This document shows, in pieces, positions 49,158 to 59,451 of a stretch of DNA of 64,000 nt. A program made the position numbers and the translations under genes. The DNA comes from Amycolatopsis sp. CA-230715 (GTDB lineage: Bacteria > Actinomycetota > Actinomycetes > Mycobacteriales > Pseudonocardiaceae), in assembly GCF_018736145.1 (NCBI RefSeq), contig NZ_CP059997.1, forward strand, positions 6,633,501 through 6,697,500, in the 5' to 3' direction. The notes beneath the pieces are model-generated. The model had not been told where the DNA came from and searched no databases. It saw nothing but the letters and a program-made list of their open reading frames with translations. The first letter of the stretch is position 1. Every line of letters begins with the position of its first letter.

Positions 49158-50381
49158 TTAGTCAGCCGCGGTCTCATCTCGGCTTTTTCCCCCGCCGGTC
49201 ACCCGTTCGACCCGCAGCCGGGTGACCGGGACGGGGCGCGGTGGCGGCAGGACGAGCGGTGCGGCGCCGGGCGTGATGCTGCCGAGCAGCCGCGGCCCGC
49301 GCGCGCCGGTCGCGTCCGGTCGGTTCGCGGGCAGTCCGTGCCAGGTCAGCCAGCCGAGAATCGCGGTCAGGTAAGCCTCTTTGGCGTCACCGGGAATCCC
49401 CAGATCGTCGCTCGTGGACACCGCGGCGTCCGGCAGCCGTCGCGCCAGCGCGGCCATCAGCACCGGGTTCCGGACGCCGCCGCCGGAGGCCACGATCGTG
49501 CGAACCCCGTGTGCGCGCGCCGCGTCCGCGATCGTCACCGCGGTCAGTTCGGTGAGCGTGGCGAGGAGATCGGCGCCGGAGACGTCCAGCCCGCCGGTCG
49601 CGGCGGCGAGGTACCCGGCGTGGAACAGCTCCTTGCCGGTGGATTTCGGTGGTGCGGCGCGGTAGTAGGGCTCGGCGAGCAGCCGCTCCAGCAGATCCTG
49701 GCGGCAGCTTCCGGAGGCCGCGATCACCCCGTCGACGTCCTGCCGCCGGGCGCCACCGGTCACCTGGCTCGCGGCGAGGTCGAGCAGTGCGTTGCCGGGC
49801 CCGGTGTCGTAGGCGAGCACCGACCCACCGGGTTCGACCACGGTGAGGTTCGCGATCCCGCCGATGTTGAGCGCCACGGCGGGCGCGCCCGAGCGCTCGG
49901 CGAGGTCGGCGAGCCACAGCGCGTCCATCGTGCTCGCGAGCGGTGCGCCGTGCCCGCCCGCGGCGACGTCGCGGGCGCGCAGGTCCGCCACCACCGGCAG
50001 GCCGGTGCGCTCCGCGATCCAGGCGGGCTGCCCGAGCTGGAGCGTGCCGTGGACGCGTCCGCCCTCGACCCAGTGGAACACCGTCTGGCCCAGTGAGCAC
50101 ACCAGGTCGGCGCCGCCGAACTCGTCGAGGCACTGGGCGACGGCGTCGGCGAAGGCCTGCCCGACACCGGTGTCGAGCTTCGTCAGCTCCTCGGCGCTCG
50201 ACGGGTTCGGCGGGAGCGCGGCGAGCAGGCGGGTCGCGAGGTCCGGCGGGTAGGGGAGTTCGCGGTACCCGAGCGGGGTCAGCACCAGCTCCGGTCCGTC
50301 CGCGCGCAGCTCGGCGACGGCCACGTCGATCCCGTCGACCGACGTGCCGGAGAGCACACCGGCCACTCGCCCACCCGTCAC
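49158..50381 (-). CDS. anmK: Anhydro-N-acetylmuramic acid kinase
   Basis: A protein of about 407 residues that phosphorylates and opens 1,6-anhydro-MurNAc to MurNAc-6-phosphate in peptidoglycan recycling. AnmK motifs are VAGVLSGTSVDGIDVAVAEL at the N-terminus, SLGQTVFHW, AGGHGAPL, LNIGGIANLTVV, YDTGPGNALLD and VASGGGVRNPVLM. GTG starts at 50381 and 50366 both fit; the first is listed. It is transcribed towards the SSS transporter gene, probably as an operon with it. MurQ is not in the window. The start region faces ftsY divergently. Confidence 0.9.
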   Translation of the reverse strand: MTGGRVAGVLSGTSVDGIDVAVAELRADGPELVLTPLGYRELPYPPDLATRLLAALPPNPSSAEELTKLDTGVGQAFADAVAQCLDEFGGADLVCSLGQTVFHWVEGGRVHGTLQLGQPAWIAERTGLPVVADLRARDVAAGGHGAPLASTMDALWLADLAERSGAPAVALNIGGIANLTVVEPGGSVLAYDTGPGNALLDLAASQVTGGARRQDVDGVIAASGSCRQDLLERLLAEPYYRAAPPKSTGKELFHAGYLAAATGGLDVSGADLLATLTELTAVTIADAARAHGVRTIVASGGGVRNPVLMAALARRLPDAAVSTSDDLGIPGDAKEAYLTAILGWLTWHGLPANRPDATGARGPRLLGSITPGAAPLVLPPPRPVPVTRLRVERVTGGGKSRDETAAD

Positions 50382-50595
50382 CCGACCACCGCCCCCAAGG
50401 AAACGCTCCGCGTTGCGGTGCCCATCCTCGGCTCGACATCGTTGTCCGCCACGGACAGGTGGTCTAGTCCCTTTGCGCGAGGTGGCGCAAGCGCTCGCGT
50501 GGGACCTTGACCAAACCGAGTTGTTCCCGGTGGGCGGCTGGCGGGGTCGGGCGGGGGTGCCCACGCCACCGGCTCGCGGATGCGAGGATGTCCGC

Positions 50596-51951
50596 GTGTC
50601 GAGCAACCTCTGGTTCTGGATCGTCCTGCTGGCCGTCATCGTGCTGGTGATCGGTCTCGTCAGCGGGCTGGTGATCGCGCGCAAGCGCAAGATCAGCCTC
50701 GGCGAGCCCGACCAGCAGGAGGCCGAGCGGAAGCCGAAGGCCACCGGGTACACCGCCGGTGGCGGGATCGCCCTTGCCCCCGGCGGGGAGAAAACAGCCC
50801 CCGGTGGGGAGAAAACCGCCCCCGGCGAGGAAAAACCCGCCCCGGAGGAGGAAGCACCGGAGCCCGAGCCGCATCCGGCCGGTGAGCGGACCGAGGTCGA
50901 CGGGCAGCCCGCCGTCGGCGACGACGCGTCCGTGCCGAGGGACTCGCCCCAGCGGAGCGTGGTCGACGTCGGCCTGCCTCCCGAACCCGAAGCGGCGCCG
51001 GAACCCGTCGAGGAGATCGAGCCAGCCACGGGCAGGCTCGAGCGGCTGCGCGGCAGGCTGTCGAAGTCGCGGTCGATGTTCGGGCAGAGCCTGCTCGGCC
51101 TGCTCGGCGCGGGCGACCTCGACGAGGACTCGTGGCAGGAGGTCGAGGACACGCTGCTCGTCGCCGATCTCGGCGCGGCCACCACGAACGAGATCGTCGA
51201 GAAGCTGCGCGCCGAGTTGAACCGGCGTGCCGTGCGGTCCTCGGAGGAAGCCCGCGGCGTGCTGCACGAGGTGCTCACCGAGGCGCTCGGCCCGGACAGC
51301 GACCGGTCGGTGCGCGCGCTGCCGCACATCGTGGACGGGCGCAAGCAGCCCGCGGTCGTGCTGGTCGCCGGGGTCAACGGCACCGGGAAGACCACCACCA
51401 CCGGCAAGCTCGCGCGCGTGCTCGTCGCGCAGGGCAGCCAGGTCCTGCTCGGCGCGGCGGACACCTTCCGCGCCGCGGCCGCCGATCAGCTCCAGACCTG
51501 GGCGGAGCGCGTCGGCGCCGAGGTGGTCCGGGGCAAGGAGGCCGCCGACCCCGCGGCCGTCGCGTTCGACGCGGTCAAGCGCGGCGTCGACGCCGAAGTG
51601 GACGCGGTGCTCATCGACACCGCGGGTCGCCTGCACACCAAGACCGGCCTGATGGACGAGCTGGGCAAGGTCAAGCGCGTGGTGGAAAAGCAGGCGAAGG
51701 TCGACGAGGTGCTGCTCGTGCTCGACGCCACCACCGGCCAGAACGGGCTCGCGCAGGCGCGGGTGTTCTCCGAGATCGTCGACGTCACCGGCATCGTGCT
51801 GACCAAGCTCGACGGCACCGCGAAGGGCGGCATCGTCTTCCAGGTGCAACGCGAACTCGGCGTTCCCGTCAAGCTCGTCGGCCTCGGCGAGGGCCCCGAC
51901 GACCTCGCTCCCTTCGAACCCTCGGCCTTCGTGAACGCCCTGCTCGGCTGA
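50596..51951 (+). CDS. ftsY: Signal recognition particle receptor FtsY
   Basis: A 451-residue SRP receptor GTPase. It has an N-terminal transmembrane helix (LWFWIVLLAVIVLVIGLVSG, residues 5-24) and a long acidic Pro/Glu-rich linker with a short repeat (APGGEKT twice, APGEEKP, APEEE), then the NG domain: G1 GVNGTGKTTTTGKLA, G2/I-box AADTFRAAAADQL, G3 DTAGRLHTKTGLM, G4 TKLDGTAKGG. It docks SRP-ribosome complexes at the membrane. GTG at 50596. In related genomes ftsY follows smc directly; here four genes intervene. Confidence 0.96.
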   Translation: MSSNLWFWIVLLAVIVLVIGLVSGLVIARKRKISLGEPDQQEAERKPKATGYTAGGGIALAPGGEKTAPGGEKTAPGEEKPAPEEEAPEPEPHPAGERTEVDGQPAVGDDASVPRDSPQRSVVDVGLPPEPEAAPEPVEEIEPATGRLERLRGRLSKSRSMFGQSLLGLLGAGDLDEDSWQEVEDTLLVADLGAATTNEIVEKLRAELNRRAVRSSEEARGVLHEVLTEALGPDSDRSVRALPHIVDGRKQPAVVLVAGVNGTGKTTTTGKLARVLVAQGSQVLLGAADTFRAAAADQLQTWAERVGAEVVRGKEAADPAAVAFDAVKRGVDAEVDAVLIDTAGRLHTKTGLMDELGKVKRVVEKQAKVDEVLLVLDATTGQNGLAQARVFSEIVDVTGIVLTKLDGTAKGGIVFQVQRELGVPVKLVGLGEGPDDLAPFEPSAFVNALLG

Positions 51952-51962
51952 ACTGCGGCCGG

Positions 51963-52751
51963 TCAGTCCGGCGGGGTGAGGTCGTCCAGCAGGGTCAGGT
52001 CCGGCGGGACCAGGGTGGTGGACAGCAGGAGTTCCTTGAGCAGGTTGTCGTTGAGCGTGTTGCCGACGGGCTCGCCGACCTCCTCCCTGGTCAGCCCGGG
52101 GACCCCGCCGCGGGAAAGCCGGTTCCGCACCGCGACGACGACGTGCTCGACCCGTTTCGCCGTCCAGCCCGCGTCGGGGTGCAGGAGTGCGAGCTGCGCG
52201 GCGGCCTGGCGCCACGAAAGCGGTTGCGGGCGCAGCTCGTGCAGCAGGTAGCGCTGGCCGAGCACGATCAGCGCCAGCCGTTCGTCGGCCTGCAGCAGCC
52301 AGGTGCGCGGCGGCTGCGTGATCTCCGCGTGCCTCGGCGGCGGTTTGATGCCGGTCGACCCGGTCACGTACGCCTCGAGCAGGTGCTCGCGGTTGTGCGA
52401 GCCGCGGACGAACAGGGGTGTGTACCCCTCGGCGAGCGGCACCGGCTCCTCGTCGCCGAAGAGCAGCCGCGAGCCGGGCAGCCGGATCGGCAGCTTGCCG
52501 GTGTTGGCGATCCACCACGCCCCTTCGTGGTGCGCCAGCGTGCCGTGCTGCCTGCTCACCTTCGGATCGTCTTCGCCGAGGCACACGTGCACCTCGGGCC
52601 GGTTGCGGCCGAAGATGATCGAGCGGCCTTCCTTCGGGCCGAGCGTGATCCCCCCGGCGAGGCTGAGCGCGAACAGCGTGCCCACCGCCGAGACGGGCAC
52701 ACCCCGCGCCAGGCTGCCGTACGCCGCGGGCAGCGGTCGCCCGACGTCCAT
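51963..52751 (-). CDS. FHA-domain protein next to Ser/Thr kinase
   Basis: A 262-residue protein with an FHA phosphothreonine-binding domain (about residues 40-115): SIIFGRNRPEVHVCLG, the binding loop KVSRQHGTLAHHEGAWWIAN and LPIRLPGSRLL. The C-terminal half is helical (RLALIVLGQRYLLHE … WTAKRVEHVVVAVRNRLSRGGV) and resembles a winged-helix-like region seen in similar actinobacterial FHA proteins. It lies 19 bp after the Ser/Thr kinase gene on the same strand, so it is a probable substrate or binding partner of that kinase. Convergent with ftsY (11 bp between stops). Confidence 0.85.
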   Translation of the reverse strand: MDVGRPLPAAYGSLARGVPVSAVGTLFALSLAGGITLGPKEGRSIIFGRNRPEVHVCLGEDDPKVSRQHGTLAHHEGAWWIANTGKLPIRLPGSRLLFGDEEPVPLAEGYTPLFVRGSHNREHLLEAYVTGSTGIKPPPRHAEITQPPRTWLLQADERLALIVLGQRYLLHELRPQPLSWRQAAAQLALLHPDAGWTAKRVEHVVVAVRNRLSRGGVPGLTREEVGEPVGNTLNDNLLKELLLSTTLVPPDLTLLDDLTPPD

Positions 52752-52770
52752 ATCACTCTCCGAGCTGGTT

Positions 52771-54603
52771 TCAGGTTGCGGGCATCTTGCTCGCCACGGC
52801 CGCGGCGAGCGTTTTCGTCCGGTCGCACAGGATGGTGGTGGCCGAATCGCCTTCGACCACGAGCTGGGCGAGTTCGGTGGTCTGTTCGCCGCCCGCGTTC
52901 GTGTAAGTGCGGTGCACGATCTTCGCCATGCACGTGGTGTCGCCGTCCCCGTTGGGTTTCAGGTACACGGTGTGCCCGGCGAGCTGGGTGCGGTCACCGT
53001 CCTCAGTGGACAGTGGGGGGTGGCGGTCGAACTTCACCTCCACGTACCCGTCGGGGGTGTTCCAGCGGCAGGTCCAGTTCCCGAACCCGGCGTCGCCCCT
53101 CGGCTCCGCGCCGGGCACGTGGACGAGCGCGGGCGGGTCGAGCAGCGCGCAGGCGTCGGCGTGGGCGATCGAGTTCGGGGGCGGAGGGTTGGTGCGCCGC
53201 GCGAGCTGTCCCTTCGACACCGCTTCGACGGCGCTGCCGGTGGCCGTGTCCGCCGCGGCGCACACGTCCACCGGCGTCTTCCGCACCTGTTCGACGAGCA
53301 CCGAAACCAGGTACTGGTCGGGCAGCACCAGCGTGCGCTCGCATTCGTCGCCGGACCGCGGGTTCGCGATGACCGTGGTGCCGCCGCGGCGCTCGATGCG
53401 CTGGCCCGGCCCCGGTTCGGGGGCGGACGGGTTCTTCAGCTGGATCTTGACGTCGGCGACGTCGTTGTGCTCCTGCTGGATCATCACGTCGCACCGGCTG
53501 AAGTTGGCGGCGTCCCCGAAGACCATCGCGGCGCCGAACCGGCTCAGCGCGGCCGCGTCGGTCAGCGCGCAGGGATCCACCGTCCTCGGGTCACCGATCA
53601 CGCCGCTCGCCGCGGGCGCGGGCTGCTGCGGCGCGGACGGCGGTGCGGCCGTCGGCGGCGGGGACTCCCGCTGGGTGACCAGCACGACGGTGGTGATCAC
53701 CGCGGCGGCCACGACCGCGGCGCCGATCGCGATGAACCGCTTGCGGCCGTGCCCTTCGGGCGGTGGCTCGTCGACGTCCTCCGGGCCGGATTGGGCGGTG
53801 CCGTCGAGGAGTGCCACCGTCTCGGCCGCGGTCGGCCGGGCCGCGGGGTCGACCGCGAGCAGGCGCGACAGCGTGCCGCCGAGCCGCCCACCCACGGTCG
53901 GCTCGGCGATCTGCCCGCCCGCGGACCGGTGCACGAAGGCGAGCGGGTTCCCGTCGGCGCCGAGCGGGGAAACGCCCTCCGCGGCGGCGAACAGGGTGGC
54001 ACCGAGGGAGAACATGTCCGAGGCGCGCGACAGCTCGCCGCCGGTGGCGATCTCGGGTGGAAGGTAGGCGGGGGTGCCGCGCACCAGACCGCTGTCGGTC
54101 ACCGTCTCGTCGCTCCACACCGCGCGGGAAATCCCGAAATCGGTGAGCTTGGCGGTGCCGTTCTCGGCGATCAGCACGTTGCTCGGCGCGACATCGCCGT
54201 GGACGATGCCGCGCGCGTGCACCGTTTCCAGCGCGCTCGCGAGCTGCGAGCCGATGCGGGCGACCTCGTCGGCGGGCAGCTTGCCGTCGGCGTCGAGCAC
54301 CTCACCGAGGTTGCGCGAGGGCACGTACTCCATCACGAGCCAGCAGGCCGACTCGTCGAGCACCAGGTCGAAGAGGGTCACGATGTGCGGGTGGCTCAGG
54401 CCCGCGGCGATCTTCGCCTCCTCTTGGAGGCGTCTGAGCCGGGCGTCGTCGTGGTGGGAGTGGGCGAGTTTGACCGCGACCACCCGGTCGAGCTCGGAGT
54501 CCGTCGCTTTCCACACGACGCCCATCCCGCCCGAGCCGATCTGCTCGTCGAGTCGATAGCGCCCCGCGATCAGGGCACCGGCGCGTACCGTCACCCACCA
54601 CAT
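52771..54603 (-). CDS. Membrane Ser/Thr protein kinase with altered catalytic loop
   Basis: A 610-residue PknB-like kinase. Kinase domain (about 12-265): Gly loop IGSGGMGVVWKA, Lys in VVAVKLAHS, alphaC Glu in LQEEAKIA, catalytic loop IVHGDVAPSNVLI, metal-binding TDFGIS and GTPAYLPPE. The usual HRDLKPxN is HGDVAPSN: the Asp and Asn remain, but the Arg and Lys are replaced by Gly and Ala. One transmembrane helix (about 293-313, AIGAAVVAAAVITTVVLV). The outer part (about 340-610) has two Cys-containing units (VDPCALTDAAALSRFG … and DACALLDPPALVHVPG …) of DUF3558-like style, probably the sensor. The start at 54603 is likely but has no clear ribosome site. Confidence 0.85.
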   Translation of the reverse strand: MWWVTVRAGALIAGRYRLDEQIGSGGMGVVWKATDSELDRVVAVKLAHSHHDDARLRRLQEEAKIAAGLSHPHIVTLFDLVLDESACWLVMEYVPSRNLGEVLDADGKLPADEVARIGSQLASALETVHARGIVHGDVAPSNVLIAENGTAKLTDFGISRAVWSDETVTDSGLVRGTPAYLPPEIATGGELSRASDMFSLGATLFAAAEGVSPLGADGNPLAFVHRSAGGQIAEPTVGGRLGGTLSRLLAVDPAARPTAAETVALLDGTAQSGPEDVDEPPPEGHGRKRFIAIGAAVVAAAVITTVVLVTQRESPPPTAAPPSAPQQPAPAASGVIGDPRTVDPCALTDAAALSRFGAAMVFGDAANFSRCDVMIQQEHNDVADVKIQLKNPSAPEPGPGQRIERRGGTTVIANPRSGDECERTLVLPDQYLVSVLVEQVRKTPVDVCAAADTATGSAVEAVSKGQLARRTNPPPPNSIAHADACALLDPPALVHVPGAEPRGDAGFGNWTCRWNTPDGYVEVKFDRHPPLSTEDGDRTQLAGHTVYLKPNGDGDTTCMAKIVHRTYTNAGGEQTTELAQLVVEGDSATTILCDRTKTLAAAVASKMPAT

Positions 54604-54732
54604 CGTAGTGACGTGGTGACACGGTCCAGTCTCGCGCGGTGAAATTTGGCCTGAGCCTGCCAGGCGCGCGCCGGGACCCCTCCCGGGCGACGGCCCTAGC
54701 GTTCCGCCCGGTAATGATCAGAGGGGAGCGAG

Positions 54733-55632
54733 ATGAGCAAAAAACGAGCATTCTCCCTGGCGGCCGTCGCGGTCTTCGCGATCGCGGTGGCGCAGGCCCC
54801 GCTCGCGTCGGCGGCACCGGCCGCTCCGGGAGCGCGGGACGCGGCGGGACCGGCGTGCACGCGGCAGGCCACCACGCAAGCCGATCTCGACGCGGTCCGG
54901 CCCGGTGACGTCGTGTGCACCTCGGGCGGGCTCGCGTCGTCACGGCTCAAGATCAGCAAAGGCGGTACCGCGGAGAAGCCCGCGGTCTACAACGGCGAAG
55001 GCAAGGAAGTCGGCGGTATCGACATCGAGGCCGACAACGTCGTCGTCCAGAACTACAAGATGACGAAACCGAAAGCGCCCGGCATCGAGCTGCGGGGCGA
55101 CAACATCACCATCAAGGACAACACCATCACCAGCCCGACCGGCGGTGACGGCGACGGCATCCGCTTCTTCGGCAACGACCTGAAGATCCTGCACAACACG
55201 GTCAGCAGGACCAGCAACAGCAACGGGCACGCGGACTGCATGCAGACCTTCGCCAGCGACACCCCGTCGAGCACCGGCGTCCAGATCGACGGCAACCGGT
55301 GCGAAAAGATCGACAACATGTGCCTGATGGCCGAGGGCCCGAACGACGGCGAGGGCGACGGCGAAGGGCACAGCGGGAACTTCACCATCACGAACAACTT
55401 CTGCGAAACGCTGAAGGCGTCGCAGACGCTGATGTTCGAAGACATCCAGCACGCCACCATCACCGGCAACGAGTTCGCCGCGTCGCCGGACCACGCGATC
55501 GGGCTCGCGATCGGCTCGACCTACGCGAAGGTCAAGGACAACAAGGTCAGCCCCGACATCGGCTACGAGGTCGGTATCGACGACTCGTCGAAGGAGGGCT
55601 ACGAAGGGCCGGAACCCGGCGGAGAGCCGTGA
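54733..55632 (+). CDS. Secreted right-handed beta-helix protein (pectate-lyase-like)
   Basis: A 299-residue exported protein: signal peptide of about 27 residues (ending LASAA), then parallel beta-helix coils with Asn ladders (NNVVVQNYKMTK, DNITIKDNTITS, GNDLKILHNTVSR, GNFTITNNFCE, HATITGNEFAA). Two Cys pairs are likely (GPACTRQ / DVVCTSG; HADCMQ / NRCEKIDNMC). The GHADCMQTF turn is common in this family of putative polysaccharide-binding or lyase proteins. Catalytic residues cannot be assigned. ATG with GGGGAG 4-9 bases upstream. Confidence 0.75.
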   Translation: MSKKRAFSLAAVAVFAIAVAQAPLASAAPAAPGARDAAGPACTRQATTQADLDAVRPGDVVCTSGGLASSRLKISKGGTAEKPAVYNGEGKEVGGIDIEADNVVVQNYKMTKPKAPGIELRGDNITIKDNTITSPTGGDGDGIRFFGNDLKILHNTVSRTSNSNGHADCMQTFASDTPSSTGVQIDGNRCEKIDNMCLMAEGPNDGEGDGEGHSGNFTITNNFCETLKASQTLMFEDIQHATITGNEFAASPDHAIGLAIGSTYAKVKDNKVSPDIGYEVGIDDSSKEGYEGPEPGGEP

Positions 55633-55644
55633 TCGGCACCTGAC

Positions 55645-55672
55645 GAACCCCGGGGGCGTGCCCCCGGGGTTC
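55645..55672. terminator. Bidirectional terminator
   Basis: GAACCCCGGGGGC (55645-55657) and its complement (55660-55672) form a perfect 13-bp stem between the convergent stops at 55632 and 55676, followed by TCTTC. Confidence 0.8.
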
Positions 55673-55675
55673 TCT

Positions 55676-56449
55676 TCATTCCGGCCTGGTCAGCACGAGC
55701 TGCGCGGCCAGTGTCTTCGCGATGCGCTGCACCACGGGCGCGATCCGCCCGACGGCGTCCTTCGTCAGCCGCCCTTCGGGACCGGACACCGAGATCGCGG
55801 CGGGGGTCGGCACGCAGGTCACCGGTACCGCGACGCAGCGGACCCCCAGCTCCTGCTCGCTTTCGTCGAGCGCGTAGCCCTGCGCGGCGATCTCGCCGAG
55901 GTGCTCCAGCAGCCGGTCGGGATCGGTGTGGGTGTGCTCGGTGTAGGCGGGCATACCGGTGCGCGCGAGCAGCACGCGCACGTCCTCGGCTGGCAGCTGC
56001 GACAGGATCGCCTTGCCGACGCCGGTGCCGTGCGGCAGCAGGCGCCTGCCGACCTCGGTGAACATGCGCATCGAATGCTTCGACGGCACCTGCGCCACGT
56101 AGACCACCTCGTCGCGTTCGAGCACCGCGAGGTTCGCGGTCTCGCCCACCTCGTCGACGAGTTCGCCCAGCAGCGGCCGCGCCCACGCGCCGAACTGCAT
56201 GCTCGCCTGCTCACCCAGCCGGATGAGCCGCGCGCCGAGCGCGTAGCGCCGGTTCGTGTTCTGGTGGACGTAACCGAGCGCGACCAGGGTCCGGATGAGC
56301 CGGTGGATGGTCGGCATCGGCAGCCCGGAGCTGGCCGCGAGCTCGGAGAGGCTCGCCTCGCCACCGGTGTCCGCGAGGTGTTCCAGCAGCTCGAAGGCGC
56401 GTTGCAGCGACTGGACGCCGCCGTCCCTCCCCGGTTTCTCCGCCACCAC
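55676..56449 (-). CDS. IclR-family regulator of the glyoxylate/ureide locus
   Basis: A 257-residue IclR protein. The winged-helix N-terminus has VQSLQRAFELLEHLADTGGEASLSELAASSGLPMPTIHRLIRTL; the effector domain has HSMRMFTEVGRRLLPHGTGVGKAIL and the Cys-containing ELGVRCVAVPV. It reads divergently from malate synthase with 107 bp between start codons. Such IclR proteins next to aceB/allantoin genes (AllR type) respond to glyoxylate or allantoate, so glyoxylate is the likely effector here, by inference from neighbours. A dyad suitable for it lies at 56480-56494. Confidence 0.88.
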   Translation of the reverse strand: MVAEKPGRDGGVQSLQRAFELLEHLADTGGEASLSELAASSGLPMPTIHRLIRTLVALGYVHQNTNRRYALGARLIRLGEQASMQFGAWARPLLGELVDEVGETANLAVLERDEVVYVAQVPSKHSMRMFTEVGRRLLPHGTGVGKAILSQLPAEDVRVLLARTGMPAYTEHTHTDPDRLLEHLGEIAAQGYALDESEQELGVRCVAVPVTCVPTPAAISVSGPEGRLTKDAVGRIAPVVQRIAKTLAAQLVLTRPE

Positions 56450-56479
56450 GGGATGACCCTCCTAACGCTCGCATTGAGC

Positions 56480-56494
56480 TTCCGCTATGCGGTA
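56480..56494. promoter_or_regulatory. Candidate IclR operator
   Basis: TTCCGCTATGCGGTA: CCGC and GCGG arms around TAT plus matching outer T/A, between the divergent iclR and aceB starts. Spacing and 15-bp size fit IclR-family sites. A further TTCCGC half-site directly precedes the aceB ATG (about 56551-56556). Confidence 0.5.
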
Positions 56495-56556
56495 ACTATA
56501 GTCCGAGATGTAAAAAACGTATGGACGTCTTCTATCAACACACGGTGGTGTTCCGC

Positions 56557-58131
<1,575 letters not shown>

Positions 58132-58136
58132 CGGAG

Positions 58137-59393
58137 ATGGGTGGTGGCGGCCGGCTTTCCGGCGAGTTCTACGACGCGATCGACGCGAGCCTGCGCGATG
58201 CGGACGCGCGCGTCGAAGCGAACTACCCCGGCGGTCCCGCCGGCCGCCAGCCCGTGCACACCGTGTACGTCCCGGCGAGCGGCTACCACGAAGGGCTCGT
58301 CGGGGAGTGGGGTGCGCGGGCGAGTGCCGCGCTGGAGGAGCACGCCCGCGACCTCGCCGAGTTCGCGGGTGTGTTCGGTCCACAAGCGACAGTCGAGATT
58401 TACGACAGGGTAAGGGAAAAGCTCCGGCGGGAGCCGATCGAAGACCTGCGCATCGACTTCGAAGACGGCTACGGCAGCCCCGGTGACGAGATCGAAGACG
58501 CTGCCGCGGTGTCGGCCGGTGCGACGCTCGCGCGGTCGGTGGCGGCCGGGACCGCGCCGCCGTTCGCCGGGATCCGGTTCAAGAGCTTCGAACGCGCGAC
58601 CCGCAGGCGCGGCATGCGCACGCTGGACCTCTTCCTCGGCGCGCTGCTCGACGGCGGCCCGCTGCCGCCGGGATTCGTGGTGACGCTGCCGAAGGTCACC
58701 GCGGTCGAGCAGGTCGCGGCGGCGGCAAAGGTACTCGGAGAGCTGGAACGCGGGTACGGCCTGCCCGCGCGGTCGCTGCGCTTCGAGGTGCAGATCGAAA
58801 CTCCGCAGTCCATTGTGGACATCGAAGGCGCGGTGGCGGTGGCGCGCATCGTGCGGGCGGCGGACGGCCGGTGCTCCGGGCTGCACTACGGCACCTACGA
58901 CTACAGCGCGGGCCTCGGCATCAGCGCCGCGTACCAGAGCATGGAGCACCCCGCCGCCGATTTCGCGAAGGCGCTGATGCAGGTGTCCGCGGCGGGCACC
59001 GGCGTCCTGCTCTCGGACGGTTCGACGAACAAGCTGCCCGTCGGCGACCGGGACGCCGTGCTCGGCGCGTGGCGCGAACACGCCCGCCTCGTGCGCCGCT
59101 CCCTCGAACGGGGCTTCTACCAGGGCTGGGACCTGCACCCGCATCAGTTGCCGAGCCGGTACGCGGCGACCTACGCGTTCTTCCGCGAGGGTTTCCCCGC
59201 GGCCGCGGCACGCCTGCGGAACTACGTCGAGAAGACCGAGGGCGGTGTCCTCGACGAACCAGCCACCGCGCAGGCGCTCGCGGCCTACCTGAGCCGGGGC
59301 CTCGACTGCGGCGCGCTCACCGAAGCCGAGGTCGTCGACCGCACCACGCTTTCGCGGGAGGCGCTGGACCGCCACGTCCGCCGCCTCACCTGA
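58137..59393 (+). CDS. HpcH/HpaI aldolase-CitE-like protein (DUF6986 type)
   Basis: A 418-residue TIM-barrel protein of the CitE/HpcH superfamily. It has the metal/CoA-site strands IEDLRIDFEDGYG, FVVTLPKVTAVEQV, LRFEVQIETPQSIVDIEGA and GLHYGTYDYSAGLGISAAYQ. The C-terminal part (RRSLERGFYQGWDLHPHQLP) follows the DUF6986 pattern found beside malate synthase in actinobacteria. Its reaction is not established; a C-C lyase or esterase on a malyl-type intermediate would fit the context. It starts 5 bp after the aceB stop and is probably translated from the same mRNA. Confidence 0.8.
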   Translation: MGGGGRLSGEFYDAIDASLRDADARVEANYPGGPAGRQPVHTVYVPASGYHEGLVGEWGARASAALEEHARDLAEFAGVFGPQATVEIYDRVREKLRREPIEDLRIDFEDGYGSPGDEIEDAAAVSAGATLARSVAAGTAPPFAGIRFKSFERATRRRGMRTLDLFLGALLDGGPLPPGFVVTLPKVTAVEQVAAAAKVLGELERGYGLPARSLRFEVQIETPQSIVDIEGAVAVARIVRAADGRCSGLHYGTYDYSAGLGISAAYQSMEHPAADFAKALMQVSAAGTGVLLSDGSTNKLPVGDRDAVLGAWREHARLVRRSLERGFYQGWDLHPHQLPSRYAATYAFFREGFPAAAARLRNYVEKTEGGVLDEPATAQALAAYLSRGLDCGALTEAEVVDRTTLSREALDRHVRRLT

Positions 59394-59451
59394 GCGACGC
59401 GGCGGTGCGAATGGCAGCGCCTACGATGACCGTGGTGAGGGAAGGAGTGCG

